NCBI GenBank assembly: GCA_049595035.1
Contig: JBMYKD010000004.1
Location: 45,962-109,961 of the forward strand
DNA length: 64,000 bases
Direction: 5' to 3'
Origin: UBA12202 sp049595035
GTDB taxonomy: Bacteria > Pseudomonadota > Alphaproteobacteria > Puniceispirillales > UBA1172
Shown: one piece after another, positions 34,488 to 43,947 of the stretch
Layout: the number at the start of each line of letters is the position of its first letter
Position numbering within the stretch: position 1 is the first letter of the stretch
The notes under the pieces: generated by a model
Seen by the model: the letters and a program-made list of their open reading frames with translations, nothing else
Told to the model about the DNA's origin: nothing
Database searches by the model: none
Position numbers and translations under genes: made by a program

Positions 34488-37091
34488 TCAGGCGGTTTGC
34501 TGATGTTCTGCTGTGGTTGAGAATTGTAACTCGTCACCATTGGCACTGGCATGATCCACCACTACCGTATCGCCATCGGTGAAACGCCCAGCCAAAATAG
34601 CTTCCGCCAGTGGGTTCTGAACCCTATTCTGGATGACCCGCTTAAGCGGTCTTGCGCCATATTTTGGATCATAGCCAGCATCTGCAAGCCAGTGTTTTGC
34701 CGATTCTGTTACATCAAGAATAATATGCCGGTCTGCTAGACGATTTGCCAGTCGTGCCAGCTGAAGATCAACAATATAGGTCATATCAGACCGATCCAGC
34801 CGCCGGAACAGGAGGATAGAGTCAATCCGGTTGAGAAATTCAGGCCGGAACATTGCCCGCACTTCTGCCATAACCGGTTCCCGTGCGGCCTCACTGCTTT
34901 CCCCATCAGCAAGTTCCAGCAAATGGTCAGATCCTATGTTTGAGGTCATCAGGATAATCGTATTACGGAAATCTACCTTATGCCCCTGGCCGTCAGTAAG
35001 CTGTCCTTCATCCAGCACCTGAAGAAGGATATTGAAAATATCAGGATGGGCTTTTTCAATCTCATCAAACAGCACGACCTGATACGGTCTGCGGCGAACA
35101 GCTTCGGTCAGGCTTCCGCCTTCTTCATAGCCAACATAACCGGGCGGCGCACCAATCAGGCGGGAAACAGCATGCCGTTCCATATATTCGGACATATCAA
35201 TCCGTAATACCGCGCCTTCATCATCAAACAGAAACTCCGCTAGTGCTTTTGACAATTCGGTTTTACCAACGCCGGTTGGTCCAAGCATCATGAAACTGCC
35301 AATAGGCTGATTGGGATCAGAAATTCCTGCTCGTGCCCGTCTGGTCGCATTAGCCACCGCCTTGATAGCTTCATGCTGACCAATAACACGGTCTTCCAGC
35401 ACACTTTCCATTGTCAGCATTTTTTCCTGCTCACCTTCCAGCATTTTATCAACAGGAATCCCCGTCCATGTGCTGATCACACGGGCAATATGGGTCGCTT
35501 CAACTTCATCATTGAACATGTCTGATGACGCCACCAGATGTTTAGCTTCTGCTAATTCTGAGGTAAGCCTTGGCAAGATGCTGTAACTGATTTCGGCCGC
35601 GTCTTCCAGCCGTCCATCGCGCTGGGCAGATTGCAGGTTCGTGCGTTCATTATCAATCTGCTGTTGAAGTGATTTGACCTCTTCGATACGGGTTTTGACA
35701 TCTTCCCACTGCTTTGTCAGATCAGCGGATTGTTCTTCCAACCCGCCCAAATCATTAGCAATATCTTCTAGCCGTTTCTGATGACGTTTTGCCGATTCCT
35801 TTTTTAATGCCGCTTCTTCGATTTTAAGCTGCATGATCTGGCGGTCAATCTGATCAAGCAATGGCGGTTTACTGTCGGATTGAACCCGCAACAAACTGGC
35901 CGCTTCGTCCATCACATCAATGGCCTTGTCAGGCAGGAAGCGGTCATTGATATACCGGCTGGATAATCTGGCCGCTGCAACCAATGCTTCATCAGAAATA
36001 CGCACGGCATGATGCAATTCATATTTTTCTTTCAGCCCGCGCAAAACGAAAATGGTATCATCTATTGATGGCTCGTTGACATAGATAGGCTGAAACCGCC
36101 TTGCCAGAGCTGAATCTTTTTCCACATACTGGCGATATTCATCCAGCGTTGTTGCCCCGATACAATGGAGTTCACCTCTTGCCAGTGCTGGTTTCAATAG
36201 ATTAGAAGCATCCATCGCACCATCGGTTTTCCCTGCCCCGACCAGTTGATGCATCTCATCAATGAACAGGATAATATCGCCTTCTTGTGACTGGACTTCC
36301 TTTAGAACCGCTTTCAGTCTTTCTTCAAACTCACCACGATATTTTGCCCCGGCAATAAGCGCACCCATATCCAGCACAAGTAACGTTTTCCCCGCTAGAA
36401 CACCGGGGACTTCGTTATTGATGATCCGTTGCGCCAGACCTTCTACGATTGCGGTTTTCCCTACGCCCGGCTCACCAATCAGAACAGGATTATTTTTTGT
36501 CCGGCGGGATAGAATCTGAATCGCACGGCGGATTTCCTGATCCCGGCCAATCACCGGGTCAAGCTTACCTTTCCGTGCGGCATCAGTCAGGTCTGTTGCA
36601 TATTTGCTGAGTGCTTCAAATTGATCTTCGGCAGCGTCGCTATCTATGGTCTTGCCGCCCCGTGTTGCCGCAGATGCGGCTTTCAGGTCTTGTGCGGTTA
36701 CACCAGCGTCTTTGATCAGACGGCTTACCGCGGCATCAGATTCGGCCATAGCGATCAATACTGTATCTGCCGCTACAAACTCATCACCACTAGTTTTTGC
36801 GGCTTTTTCGGAAATGGCAAAAATACGCGCCAGATGTCCATCCAGATGGAGCTGGGCGCTACCACCTGTTGCAGTCGGCATTTTTTTCAGTGCAGTTGCT
36901 GTTAGGGATGCCAGTTTTTCTGCATCACCGCCAGCGCGGTTAATCAGCATGACAGCAAGTGATTGCGGGTTTTCCAGCAAGGCTGCCAGAATATGTTCTG
37001 CACAAAGTTGGGGGTGACCTGCGGCGAGGGCTGTATTTTGTGCCTCACCAATGGCATTCCGCATTAATGCGGTATAATGATCAAGTTGCAT
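34488..37091 (-). CDS. clpB: Disaggregase chaperone ClpB
   Basis: An 867-residue Hsp100 ATPase that, with DnaK, pulls proteins out of aggregates in the cytosol. In order: an N-terminal Clp-N repeat domain, AAA1 with Walker A GEPGVGKT, the long coiled-coil M domain with Glu/Lys/Gln-rich helices (about residues 400-525) that distinguishes ClpB from ClpA/ClpC, AAA2 with GPTGVGKT, and the ClpB D2 C-terminal domain. The N-terminal half-domain is somewhat divergent. The start at 37091 has GGAG at good spacing. A sigma-32-like promoter lies upstream. Confidence 0.97.
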   Translation of the reverse strand: MQLDHYTALMRNAIGEAQNTALAAGHPQLCAEHILAALLENPQSLAVMLINRAGGDAEKLASLTATALKKMPTATGGSAQLHLDGHLARIFAISEKAAKTSGDEFVAADTVLIAMAESDAAVSRLIKDAGVTAQDLKAASAATRGGKTIDSDAAEDQFEALSKYATDLTDAARKGKLDPVIGRDQEIRRAIQILSRRTKNNPVLIGEPGVGKTAIVEGLAQRIINNEVPGVLAGKTLLVLDMGALIAGAKYRGEFEERLKAVLKEVQSQEGDIILFIDEMHQLVGAGKTDGAMDASNLLKPALARGELHCIGATTLDEYRQYVEKDSALARRFQPIYVNEPSIDDTIFVLRGLKEKYELHHAVRISDEALVAAARLSSRYINDRFLPDKAIDVMDEAASLLRVQSDSKPPLLDQIDRQIMQLKIEEAALKKESAKRHQKRLEDIANDLGGLEEQSADLTKQWEDVKTRIEEVKSLQQQIDNERTNLQSAQRDGRLEDAAEISYSILPRLTSELAEAKHLVASSDMFNDEVEATHIARVISTWTGIPVDKMLEGEQEKMLTMESVLEDRVIGQHEAIKAVANATRRARAGISDPNQPIGSFMMLGPTGVGKTELSKALAEFLFDDEGAVLRIDMSEYMERHAVSRLIGAPPGYVGYEEGGSLTEAVRRRPYQVVLFDEIEKAHPDIFNILLQVLDEGQLTDGQGHKVDFRNTIILMTSNIGSDHLLELADGESSEAAREPVMAEVRAMFRPEFLNRIDSILLFRRLDRSDMTYIVDLQLARLANRLADRHIILDVTESAKHWLADAGYDPKYGARPLKRVIQNRVQNPLAEAILAGRFTDGDTVVVDHASANGDELQFSTTAEHQQTA

Positions 37092-37211
37092 GATATTCTC
37101 CATTATCCCGACCGTCATCCCTGATCAGGCGATGGCGACGAACACGATGCAGTCTGCCCAACCTCTGGCACAGACTGGAAACGGCTCAATGCTGACACCG
37201 TTTACCATACT

Positions 37212-37240
37212 TACATAGGAAGTCTGTTTTTCAGATTCAA
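37212..37240 (-). promoter_or_regulatory. Putative heat-shock (RpoH-type) promoter of clpB
   Basis: On the minus strand TTGAAT (37240-37235) is followed after 17 bases by CC-TATGTA (37217-37212), close to the alphaproteobacterial RpoH pattern CTTGAA...CYTATNT. It lies about 120 bases before the clpB start codon. Confidence 0.4.
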
Positions 37241-37261
37241 TAGGGATAAACTGATCGCGTT

Positions 37262-38068
37262 CTAGCGCGCATTAGGGAAAAATAACTGATGCCCATCACG
37301 GCTATATCCAGCAATGCTTTGCTGACCCTTTTCGGATAATAGCCATTCCGTTACCTTAATTGACGCAATCAGATGTGTATTCGGGCATTGATCCGGATTG
37401 ATCGGAATGATGCCATATTGATTGAATAACGGGGGATCACCTTCAAATAAAATGCGGTGATTCTGTTTATTGCCATAGGCAATCCATGTGCTTCTATCAG
37501 TAATGGTATAAGCATTCATTTCGATGGTAATTGATAATGTGGCCCCCATACCCGACCCGGTTTCGCGATAATTGGCTAGGGTATCGGGTTCCATGTCAAT
37601 ACGCTGCCAGAGCCGTAATTCCGCTTTATGGGTGCCGCTATCATCACCCCTTGATACAAAGATCACATTATTATCAGCAATCCGGGCAAGCGCTTCATCA
37701 ACCGTGATGGCATCAGCAATCATGGTGCTATCGTCTTCAGGGCCAATAATCACAAAATCATTATACATGAGATTTTCGCGATAAAGCCCGTATTTGTCGG
37801 CAACAAATCGCTCTTCATCTGTCTGGGAATGCACCAGCAAAAGATCACCATCACAGTTTCTGGCATTAGTAATGGCTTGACCTGTTCCGACAGCTACAAC
37901 ATAGACCTTTACACCAGTATCCCTTTCAATCAGGGGAAGGAGATAATCATAAAGACCAGAGTTTTGTGTTGATGTCGTGGATTGTAGAATAACGCTTTCA
38001 TCAGCGGCCAGTGTTATGGTGGGTATAAGCAACCACAAAACAGAAATGATGATGGTACGCATAATCAT
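37262..38068 (-). CDS. TupA-like (tungstate/anion-type) periplasmic binding protein
   Basis: A 268-residue exported binding protein. The signal peptide covers about the first 22 residues (ISVLWLLIPTITLA). The mature part begins ILQSTTSTQNSGLYDYLLP and has VVAVGTGQAITNARNCDGDLL and SRGDDSGTHKAE, the ligand-loop signatures of tungstate-binding TupA. It directly follows an iron-type permease gene (27-base gap); no tupB or tupC is in view. Its ligand could be tungstate/molybdate or another oxyanion. Confidence 0.85.
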   Translation of the reverse strand: MIMRTIIISVLWLLIPTITLAADESVILQSTTSTQNSGLYDYLLPLIERDTGVKVYVVAVGTGQAITNARNCDGDLLLVHSQTDEERFVADKYGLYRENLMYNDFVIIGPEDDSTMIADAITVDEALARIADNNVIFVSRGDDSGTHKAELRLWQRIDMEPDTLANYRETGSGMGATLSITIEMNAYTITDRSTWIAYGNKQNHRILFEGDPPLFNQYGIIPINPDQCPNTHLIASIKVTEWLLSEKGQQSIAGYSRDGHQLFFPNAR

Positions 38069-38095
38069 GGAAAACCCGAAAACTAGGATTTAGGA

Positions 38096-39781
38096 TCATT
38101 GATCCCTTATCAGATAGTGGTGAACAATAATTACCGGCAAAAGTCCTGTCAATACAATCATTAACGCAGGCAGGGCGGCCAGTTCTATCAATTCATCATG
38201 TGCATATTGATATGTGATAATGGCCAAAGTATTAAAATCAAAAGGCCGCAATAATAATGTCATTGGCAACTCTTTCATAATATCTACAAACACAAGTAAC
38301 CCACCTGCCAGAATGGCCGGGCTGATCAATGGCATAACAATTCTGGTCATGGATGGCACAAAACCATATCCCATCACACGGCTAGCCGGAACAAGAGAAG
38401 CTGGCATGCGTTCCAAGGCTGCCTGTACAGACCCAAGCCCAACCGCCTGAAACCTGATCAGATAGGCAAAGAGCAATGTTACCAATCCGCCACCAAGCAA
38501 ACCGCCCCATGATACCCCGAATAGCGTTTGCCCTATCCAGCCCCAGCCCTTATCAATCAGACTGACAGATGCCAGCACACCAAGCGCCAGCACCGTCCCC
38601 GGAAAAGCATAGCCAGTGGCTGAAATACCCGCTAACGGGCGGGCTATTACAGATGGAATATAAAAAGCAACCATCGCAACAATCAGCGCACTGATCATCA
38701 CAACACAAACACCAAGACCAGCTGCTATAACCGTATGCGTGATGGCCGCACTGACAACAGGCAAATGGTCAAAACCCTGCGTTAATGTGTGAAAGATCAG
38801 AATACCAACAGGTAATACAAAACCCAGCATAACCGGAAACAGACAGATCATAGGCAGAATCCATCGCCAACATCCGCGGGCGTTTTGACGGGGGACACCA
38901 CTGACACCGCGATTAGTGATATGAAATAGGTTCTTGCGCCGACCGTACCGTTCCCATGCCAGCAGAATGAATACCAGCGCAAAGGCCAGCAATGCCAATT
39001 GTGCCGCCGTTGTTATGTTGTTCATCCCCAGCCAGACATTATAGATACCAAGGCTCAACGTCTCGACCGCAAAAAAATCTACTGTCCCGAAATCAGCGAC
39101 CACTTCCATCATGACAAGCGCAAGCCCGGCAATGATAGCCGGCCGGCCAAGGGGAAGGGCGACAACCCAGAATAGACTCCGCCCCGATAACAAGGTGACT
39201 TCGAATAGCCGTGCTGGCAATTGGCTGAAACCACTGCGTGTCATCAGATATACATATGGATAAAGCACGACTCCCATCACAAAGATAGCACCGCCGGTGC
39301 TTCGTATTTCCGGAAACCAGTACTGAGTCATATTAGAGTATCCGAATATCGACCGGATCAATGTTTGCACCGGTCCGGCATAATCCAGAAAACTCGTATA
39401 GACATAAGCAATGATATAGGAAGGTATCGCCGCCGGTAATAACAGCATCCAGCCAATCCACCGCCGCCCCGGAAACTCATACCGGCTTATAATCCAGGCC
39501 GTGGAAATGCCAAATAGCAAAGCCAGCAAACCGACACCAAGCATCAGAATGATCGTGTTACTGAGGTAACGGAACAAAATGGTTTCTGCCAGATGATAAA
39601 GCAAATCCTCACCATCACCCATAGCAGTAATAGCTATTGAAGCCATAGGCAGTATCAGCAACAGGCAAATCATGATCATGATTGCAATAAACCATGATTG
39701 CTGCGCCCAGCTAGGTTTACCCCGAACGGATAAACCCAGATCAGGTGATGTGTAAAGATATCGGCTCGGATGTTCGCTCAT
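38096..39781 (-). CDS. Iron(III)-type ABC transporter permease (FbpB/AfuB/SfuB-like)
   Basis: A 561-residue inner-membrane protein with about twelve spans in two fused permease halves, as in ferric-iron importers. Two EAA loops are seen: VTLLSGRSLFWVVALPLGRPAI in the first half and ASRVMGYGFVPSMTRIVMPLISPAI in the second. Known relatives pass Fe3+ delivered by FbpA-type proteins. Neither an FbpA-type binding protein nor an ATPase gene is adjacent. A Fur-family-box-like palindrome lies about 55-85 bases upstream and a Fur-family gene beyond it, which supports a metal role. Confidence 0.87.
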   Translation of the reverse strand: MSEHPSRYLYTSPDLGLSVRGKPSWAQQSWFIAIMIMICLLLILPMASIAITAMGDGEDLLYHLAETILFRYLSNTIILMLGVGLLALLFGISTAWIISRYEFPGRRWIGWMLLLPAAIPSYIIAYVYTSFLDYAGPVQTLIRSIFGYSNMTQYWFPEIRSTGGAIFVMGVVLYPYVYLMTRSGFSQLPARLFEVTLLSGRSLFWVVALPLGRPAIIAGLALVMMEVVADFGTVDFFAVETLSLGIYNVWLGMNNITTAAQLALLAFALVFILLAWERYGRRKNLFHITNRGVSGVPRQNARGCWRWILPMICLFPVMLGFVLPVGILIFHTLTQGFDHLPVVSAAITHTVIAAGLGVCVVMISALIVAMVAFYIPSVIARPLAGISATGYAFPGTVLALGVLASVSLIDKGWGWIGQTLFGVSWGGLLGGGLVTLLFAYLIRFQAVGLGSVQAALERMPASLVPASRVMGYGFVPSMTRIVMPLISPAILAGGLLVFVDIMKELPMTLLLRPFDFNTLAIITYQYAHDELIELAALPALMIVLTGLLPVIIVHHYLIRDQ

Positions 39782-39836
39782 ACTTAATCTAGTTCACCAC
39801 ATATTTTCGCGGTGATCCTATCATCCACGCGGTGAA

Positions 39837-39864
39837 TTGCAATGATAATGAGAATGGCTTGCAA
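39837..39864. promoter_or_regulatory. Possible Fur-family operator upstream of the permease gene
   Basis: A 28-base element is bounded by two TTGCAA blocks and contains ATGATAATGAGAAT, resembling both the GATAATGAT Fur repeat and the TGCAA...TTGCA arms of alphaproteobacterial Fur/Mur sites. It lies in the gap between the Fur-family gene and the permease gene. Confidence 0.4.
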
Positions 39865-39924
39865 AACAGTGACTAAACCCGTTTAATCCTGATCATTAAC
39901 CTAAACAGGATATAACAACATTAT

Positions 39925-40332
39925 TTAGTCTTTGTTCCGCTTTCGGCCGAATAATTCCAGCCGGTGGCCGACCAGATCAAAACCCATATCATGGGCAATT
40001 TTTTCTTTTAAAGCTTCTAATTCAGCGTGAAAAAACTCATGAATCTCTCCGCTGTCGACATCAACCAGATGCTCATGATGGCCACGCGCTAATTCATATC
40101 TGGCCTTGCCATCCCCGACTTCTATTTTTTCAATCAGGTCGGCCTGTTCAAGCAAGCTGACCGTCCGGTAAATCGTCGCAAGGGAAATGGTATCATCGAT
40201 ATCAATAGCACGGCGATAAATGGTATCTACATCTGGGTGATCATCGGCGCTATCGATCAGTTCAATAATAATTCTGCGCTGATTTGTAATTCTTAGCCCT
40301 GCTTCGAGGCATTTATCAATGATATTCGTCAT
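39925..40332 (-). CDS. Fur-family metal-responsive regulator (Fur/Mur type)
   Basis: A 135-residue Fur protein. The winged helix has GLRITNQRRIIIELI and ATIYRTVSLLEQADLI; the metal-binding/dimer part begins ARGHHEHLVDVDSGEIHEF. The CxxC zinc pair of enterobacterial Fur is replaced by DVDSG, the usual form in alphaproteobacterial Fur/Mur. It could sense Fe2+ or Mn2+. The neighbouring iron-type permease with a palindrome in front suggests local control. Confidence 0.88.
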   Translation of the reverse strand: MTNIIDKCLEAGLRITNQRRIIIELIDSADDHPDVDTIYRRAIDIDDTISLATIYRTVSLLEQADLIEKIEVGDGKARYELARGHHEHLVDVDSGEIHEFFHAELEALKEKIAHDMGFDLVGHRLELFGRKRNKD

Positions 40333-40408
40333 ATGTCTTTCCAGTTTTGAATGTTTCTATAGTAGCGCGAACATGGCCTGACTTCAAGTCAAGTCATAAC
40401 GACTGCCA

Positions 40409-40846
40409 TTAATCTATGAAAACATCATCACCAGTTCTGATCACTCCACCAGATTTTACCCGACAACAGACACCCCCACGCCATGCTGGCGTCATGGCCT
40501 GACGTAACCCCTGACTGATCGCATCCATCATTTCACATGGTTCGGTTTCTTCTGTGACTTCAAGTTCTACTGAACCTATGCGAATGATCTTGCCAATTTC
40601 CTGTGGTGATCGGCATCCGGTAACATACAGATTGGCCCGCCGTTTAATCCAGTCATGGGTTTCACCTATTTCAGCGCAAGCATCTGCCCAGTCATCAGCA
40701 AATAGCACGCTGATCTGCCGTTTTCTTTTTCGACCCCGCGCATCACCTGTGATCCCTGCCTCAATGGAAATCTCAACTTCTTCTCTTGCTTCCATCGGTG
40801 CCAAAATCTTTGGCGCGACAGCGATACCGTTCAACTTTGCCATCAT
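40409..40846 (-). CDS. MOSC-domain protein
   Basis: A 145-residue stand-alone MOSC protein (the C-terminal domain fold of molybdenum-cofactor sulfurases). The beta-rich core reads ISIEAGITGDARGRKRKRQISVL, then RRANLYVTGCRSPQEIG and VELEVTEETEPC with the conserved cysteine. MOSC proteins bind Moco or handle sulfur transfer; small ones are of unknown substrate. It follows a DAO-type gene after 21 bases on the same strand. Confidence 0.85.
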   Translation of the reverse strand: MMAKLNGIAVAPKILAPMEAREEVEISIEAGITGDARGRKRKRQISVLFADDWADACAEIGETHDWIKRRANLYVTGCRSPQEIGKIIRIGSVELEVTEETEPCEMMDAISQGLRQAMTPAWRGGVCCRVKSGGVIRTGDDVFID

Positions 40847-40867
40847 ACTTTATCCTTTGCCGTTTGT

Positions 40868-42064
40868 TTAAATCACCGCCATTTCAAGATAGGGGCGATT
40901 TTCAAGAATACGTTCTATCCCTAATGGACTTAAATCCAGGCTTTTATATTCCCCATGAAGAATAAGTTCGGCCACGCCTCTGCCCATTCCGGGGGATTGC
41001 TGAAGCCCGTGTCCGGAAAACCCGTTGATAAAAATAAAGTTATCACAATCCGGATGAAGCCCGACAATCGCATTTTGATCAACCGTGTTATAGGAATAAT
41101 GACCCCCCCAGACATTGACCATCTTTACCGCTTCAAACGCGGGAATGCGCGATGCCAGAATAGGCCAGACATGATTTTCCCAGTAACTATGATCCATCGT
41201 AAAATCATCATGGGCGCGCGGGTAATCATCTGCTGGTGGCGACCCTACCATATAATGGCTTCCATAAGTGCGATAATGGATACCGGTAGGATCAATCGTC
41301 AATGGCAAATCCTGATCTAGTGGCTGTTCTGCCTCAATGATATAGGTATAACGAAGGCGCGGCTCAACCGGTAGCGGATCAAAGCCGGCTAGTTCAGCCG
41401 TTTTTGATGCGCGGGTTCCTGATGCATTTATAATTGTCCCTGCCTTGATTGTTTCACTAGAAGCTAGCGTAACGCCAGTGACTTTTCGGCCAGCGCGATC
41501 AATGGATACGACTTCATTCTGGATATATTCCACGCCTGCTTTTCTTGCGCTTCGTCTGAACCATTCAAAAATAGTACTGCCTTCAAAATAGCCCTCATCC
41601 TTTGTGTTCAAGGAACCCAGAATAATATCATCCAACTGATAGAATGGATAACGGGCGGCTATGTCTTCGGGGGTGACAATGGTGGTACCTGCCCCCAGAC
41701 CGGACTGGATTTCCTGCAGGGTTTTAAGAATCTCTGCTTTGGCGGGATCATCGGTAAGATATAGATATCCAAAATTCTGAATCCGTAATTCCGGCACATC
41801 CGGTTCCGGTGCCATATATTGTTTAAAATCTTTTATAAACTCTGCCGTGAACTGGGATAAGCGTATATTCAATTCATTGGAAAATTGCTGACGGACGCAT
41901 GAATTTGTATGTGACGTGGACGCCCATTCGTAATTCAAGTCACGTTCAACAACCAGAACCGTACCGTCAAATCCGAAATGCTTTTTCAGAAACCATGCAC
42001 AGGAAGACCCCATCATGGCACCACCAATAATGACCACATCATAGCAATCTTTTTCAGGTACCAT
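40868..42064 (-). CDS. FAD-dependent amine/amino-acid oxidoreductase (DAO family)
   Basis: A 398-residue flavoprotein of the DAO/sarcosine-oxidase-beta fold. The FAD dinucleotide motif is VVIIGGAMMGSSCAWFLKK with the acidic end in VVERD; the central HTNSCVRQQFSN region and the late INGFSGHGLQQSPGMGRGVAEL close the FAD site. Such enzymes oxidise secondary or tertiary amines or amino acids. The substrate is unknown; related members act on sarcosine, D-amino acids or betaine derivatives. The MOSC gene follows closely. Confidence 0.88.
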   Translation of the reverse strand: MVPEKDCYDVVIIGGAMMGSSCAWFLKKHFGFDGTVLVVERDLNYEWASTSHTNSCVRQQFSNELNIRLSQFTAEFIKDFKQYMAPEPDVPELRIQNFGYLYLTDDPAKAEILKTLQEIQSGLGAGTTIVTPEDIAARYPFYQLDDIILGSLNTKDEGYFEGSTIFEWFRRSARKAGVEYIQNEVVSIDRAGRKVTGVTLASSETIKAGTIINASGTRASKTAELAGFDPLPVEPRLRYTYIIEAEQPLDQDLPLTIDPTGIHYRTYGSHYMVGSPPADDYPRAHDDFTMDHSYWENHVWPILASRIPAFEAVKMVNVWGGHYSYNTVDQNAIVGLHPDCDNFIFINGFSGHGLQQSPGMGRGVAELILHGEYKSLDLSPLGIERILENRPYLEMAVI

Positions 42065-42172
42065 CTTACTATCCTCGTCATCAATTTACATTCTTTCATA
42101 TCATGCTGGCATATAAGAACCTATCTGACAATATAGCAAAGGATTTTAGGTCGAACCCGATTTTCATTATGA

Positions 42173-42367
42173 TTAGGGGATATCTGCTTCTGATACATGT
42201 GATGCCACCAGATGGTTTTCGGTATAAACCGGCACACCAGTTTCATCAATTTCTCTTATGATAACGGTAACCTGACCAAATGTGCCATCAAATGCTGTCC
42301 TGCCATCTGTAAGCGAGCCGAATGATCCATTCATATAGACCTGACCTGTTTCTTTGAATTTGATCAT
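42173..42367 (-). CDS. Hypothetical 64-residue protein
   Basis: A small reading frame 19 bases downstream of the 464-residue exported protein gene, on the same strand. It is beta-rich in look (VYMNGSFGSLTDGRTAFDGTFG, then VTVIIREID) and acidic, with no signal peptide. I recognise no family. Position and codon use make it likely to be real, but the ribosome site is weak. Confidence 0.45.
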   Translation of the reverse strand: MIKFKETGQVYMNGSFGSLTDGRTAFDGTFGQVTVIIREIDETGVPVYTENHLVASHVSEADIP

Positions 42368-42386
42368 TCATCTTATGGCGATGTGT

Positions 42387-43781
42387 TTAGCTGCCAGATG
42401 CGGTAATGGTAATGATATCCTGCAATGTTCCATTTTCCATGGCTTTCATGATGACGTCTTCGTTGAGTGACTGTTTGGCCTTTATTGATAAGGAAAACTT
42501 GTTCCCGCCTTTGATAAAACCACTCACAGCTGGTGCAATAGCATTGGCCAGATCCGATTGCTGGCTCATCATTCCATAAAAAGAAATCATGGCAGAAACT
42601 TCTTGCGCCAGATTGGCACGATTGCCGCCACTATAAAGATCAAGCAGGGTATCTGCCAGACTATCATCCCGGTAATCAACAGACAGACTATCCAGCCCAA
42701 GTCCGTAATATGCGATATAATCTTCGGGGGCGATATAGGCCGCATTTTTCAGCAAATCTTCGTATTTATCTTTTGTTAGGCCGGCGAATCCGGCGGACAT
42801 ATCAATTTCGCCCAGGCCTTTGACGCCAAGGCCAAAACTACCGCTGACTGTTCCTTTAGCAAGGCTAATATCATAAGCGGTAGAACCATTTACCTCAATT
42901 TCATTAATTCCAATCAACATGAACATTGGTGCCATGTCCGGTCCGACAATGTCTTCCACGTCTATTTTAAGCCCTTTCATATCCATACTAGCCGAAGTCA
43001 TCAGACCGCCATCACGGGTAATATCATCAAGAGTTAATGATGCCATGTTGAAATTTAGATCAGCCATATCAACGACAAGACCTTTAACAGACATATCCCC
43101 TATGCCAAGCATATCACGCATAATGGCATCTTCGTCTTCCATCAGGAGGGGGATAAAATCAATATGATCGACAGTAAAGTCATCAACACCGAACGCACCG
43201 GCATATCCATCAAAGCGCATATCTTTGATACTGACTGCAGCGCTGGCATTCCTGACATTATCAATATCAAGGCTGCCAATCATCAGGCTTTCACCATCAA
43301 AGGCAATACTGGCATCACGAAACGATAATTGATCAACAGATATATTTTTCGCTAATTCATCTTCATCCATCAGCATGAGCATCATATTGCCCTCTGGTAT
43401 GGCAAAATTGACTATATCCAGTGCAGCTATCTGGGCAATGGTTTCGCCACGATTCTGCATTTTGATATTGGTGGCATCAGAAATGCTGATCTGTTCTTCG
43501 CTACCAGCAATCGTGATACTGTCCATCGTAATAGCAGAGCCGTTTTCATGAGCAAGGCTAACATCCGCAAGCGTCAGCGAACGTGATAGGCCGCTACTAC
43601 TGTAACTGCTATAACTAAGTGTAGCGCCATTCATATTATCCGCAACGAATTGTTCGGCATCGCTTAACAGATCAGCCGCAATCTGATCTGCTACGCTATT
43701 CATATAAAGGATTGCACCACCACCAATAGCGGCAGTCACGGCAACGGCACCGATACCGTATTTCATCATTTTGCTCATCAT
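42387..43781 (-). CDS. Exported/membrane-anchored protein of unknown function, DUF945-like layout
   Basis: A 464-residue acidic protein with one N-terminal membrane segment (YGIGAVAVTAAIGGGAILYM) and no other spans, so most of it is periplasmic. The body consists of repeated short beta segments of the type SLTLADVSLAHENG, IKMQNRGE..., DMSVKGLVVDMADLNFNMASLTLDDI, resembling the layout of DUF945/YdgA or AsmA-like beta proteins. This is a layout match only. It is very rich in Asp, Met and Ser. The 64-residue gene follows. Confidence 0.7.
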   Translation of the reverse strand: MMSKMMKYGIGAVAVTAAIGGGAILYMNSVADQIAADLLSDAEQFVADNMNGATLSYSSYSSSGLSRSLTLADVSLAHENGSAITMDSITIAGSEEQISISDATNIKMQNRGETIAQIAALDIVNFAIPEGNMMLMLMDEDELAKNISVDQLSFRDASIAFDGESLMIGSLDIDNVRNASAAVSIKDMRFDGYAGAFGVDDFTVDHIDFIPLLMEDEDAIMRDMLGIGDMSVKGLVVDMADLNFNMASLTLDDITRDGGLMTSASMDMKGLKIDVEDIVGPDMAPMFMLIGINEIEVNGSTAYDISLAKGTVSGSFGLGVKGLGEIDMSAGFAGLTKDKYEDLLKNAAYIAPEDYIAYYGLGLDSLSVDYRDDSLADTLLDLYSGGNRANLAQEVSAMISFYGMMSQQSDLANAIAPAVSGFIKGGNKFSLSIKAKQSLNEDVIMKAMENGTLQDIITITASGS

Positions 43782-43947
43782 TTAATCCTAACTTAAATGG
43801 CACCTAGAGAATAACACCATGTATAAGTTACACATATATAATAAACAAGGCGCGAATGAGATATCAATCTATTCTCTTTTTCCATCTATTAACGGACAGC
43901 ATTACGCATATGTGCCATGATGATAGCATCTAGAGCTGTCTGTGATT

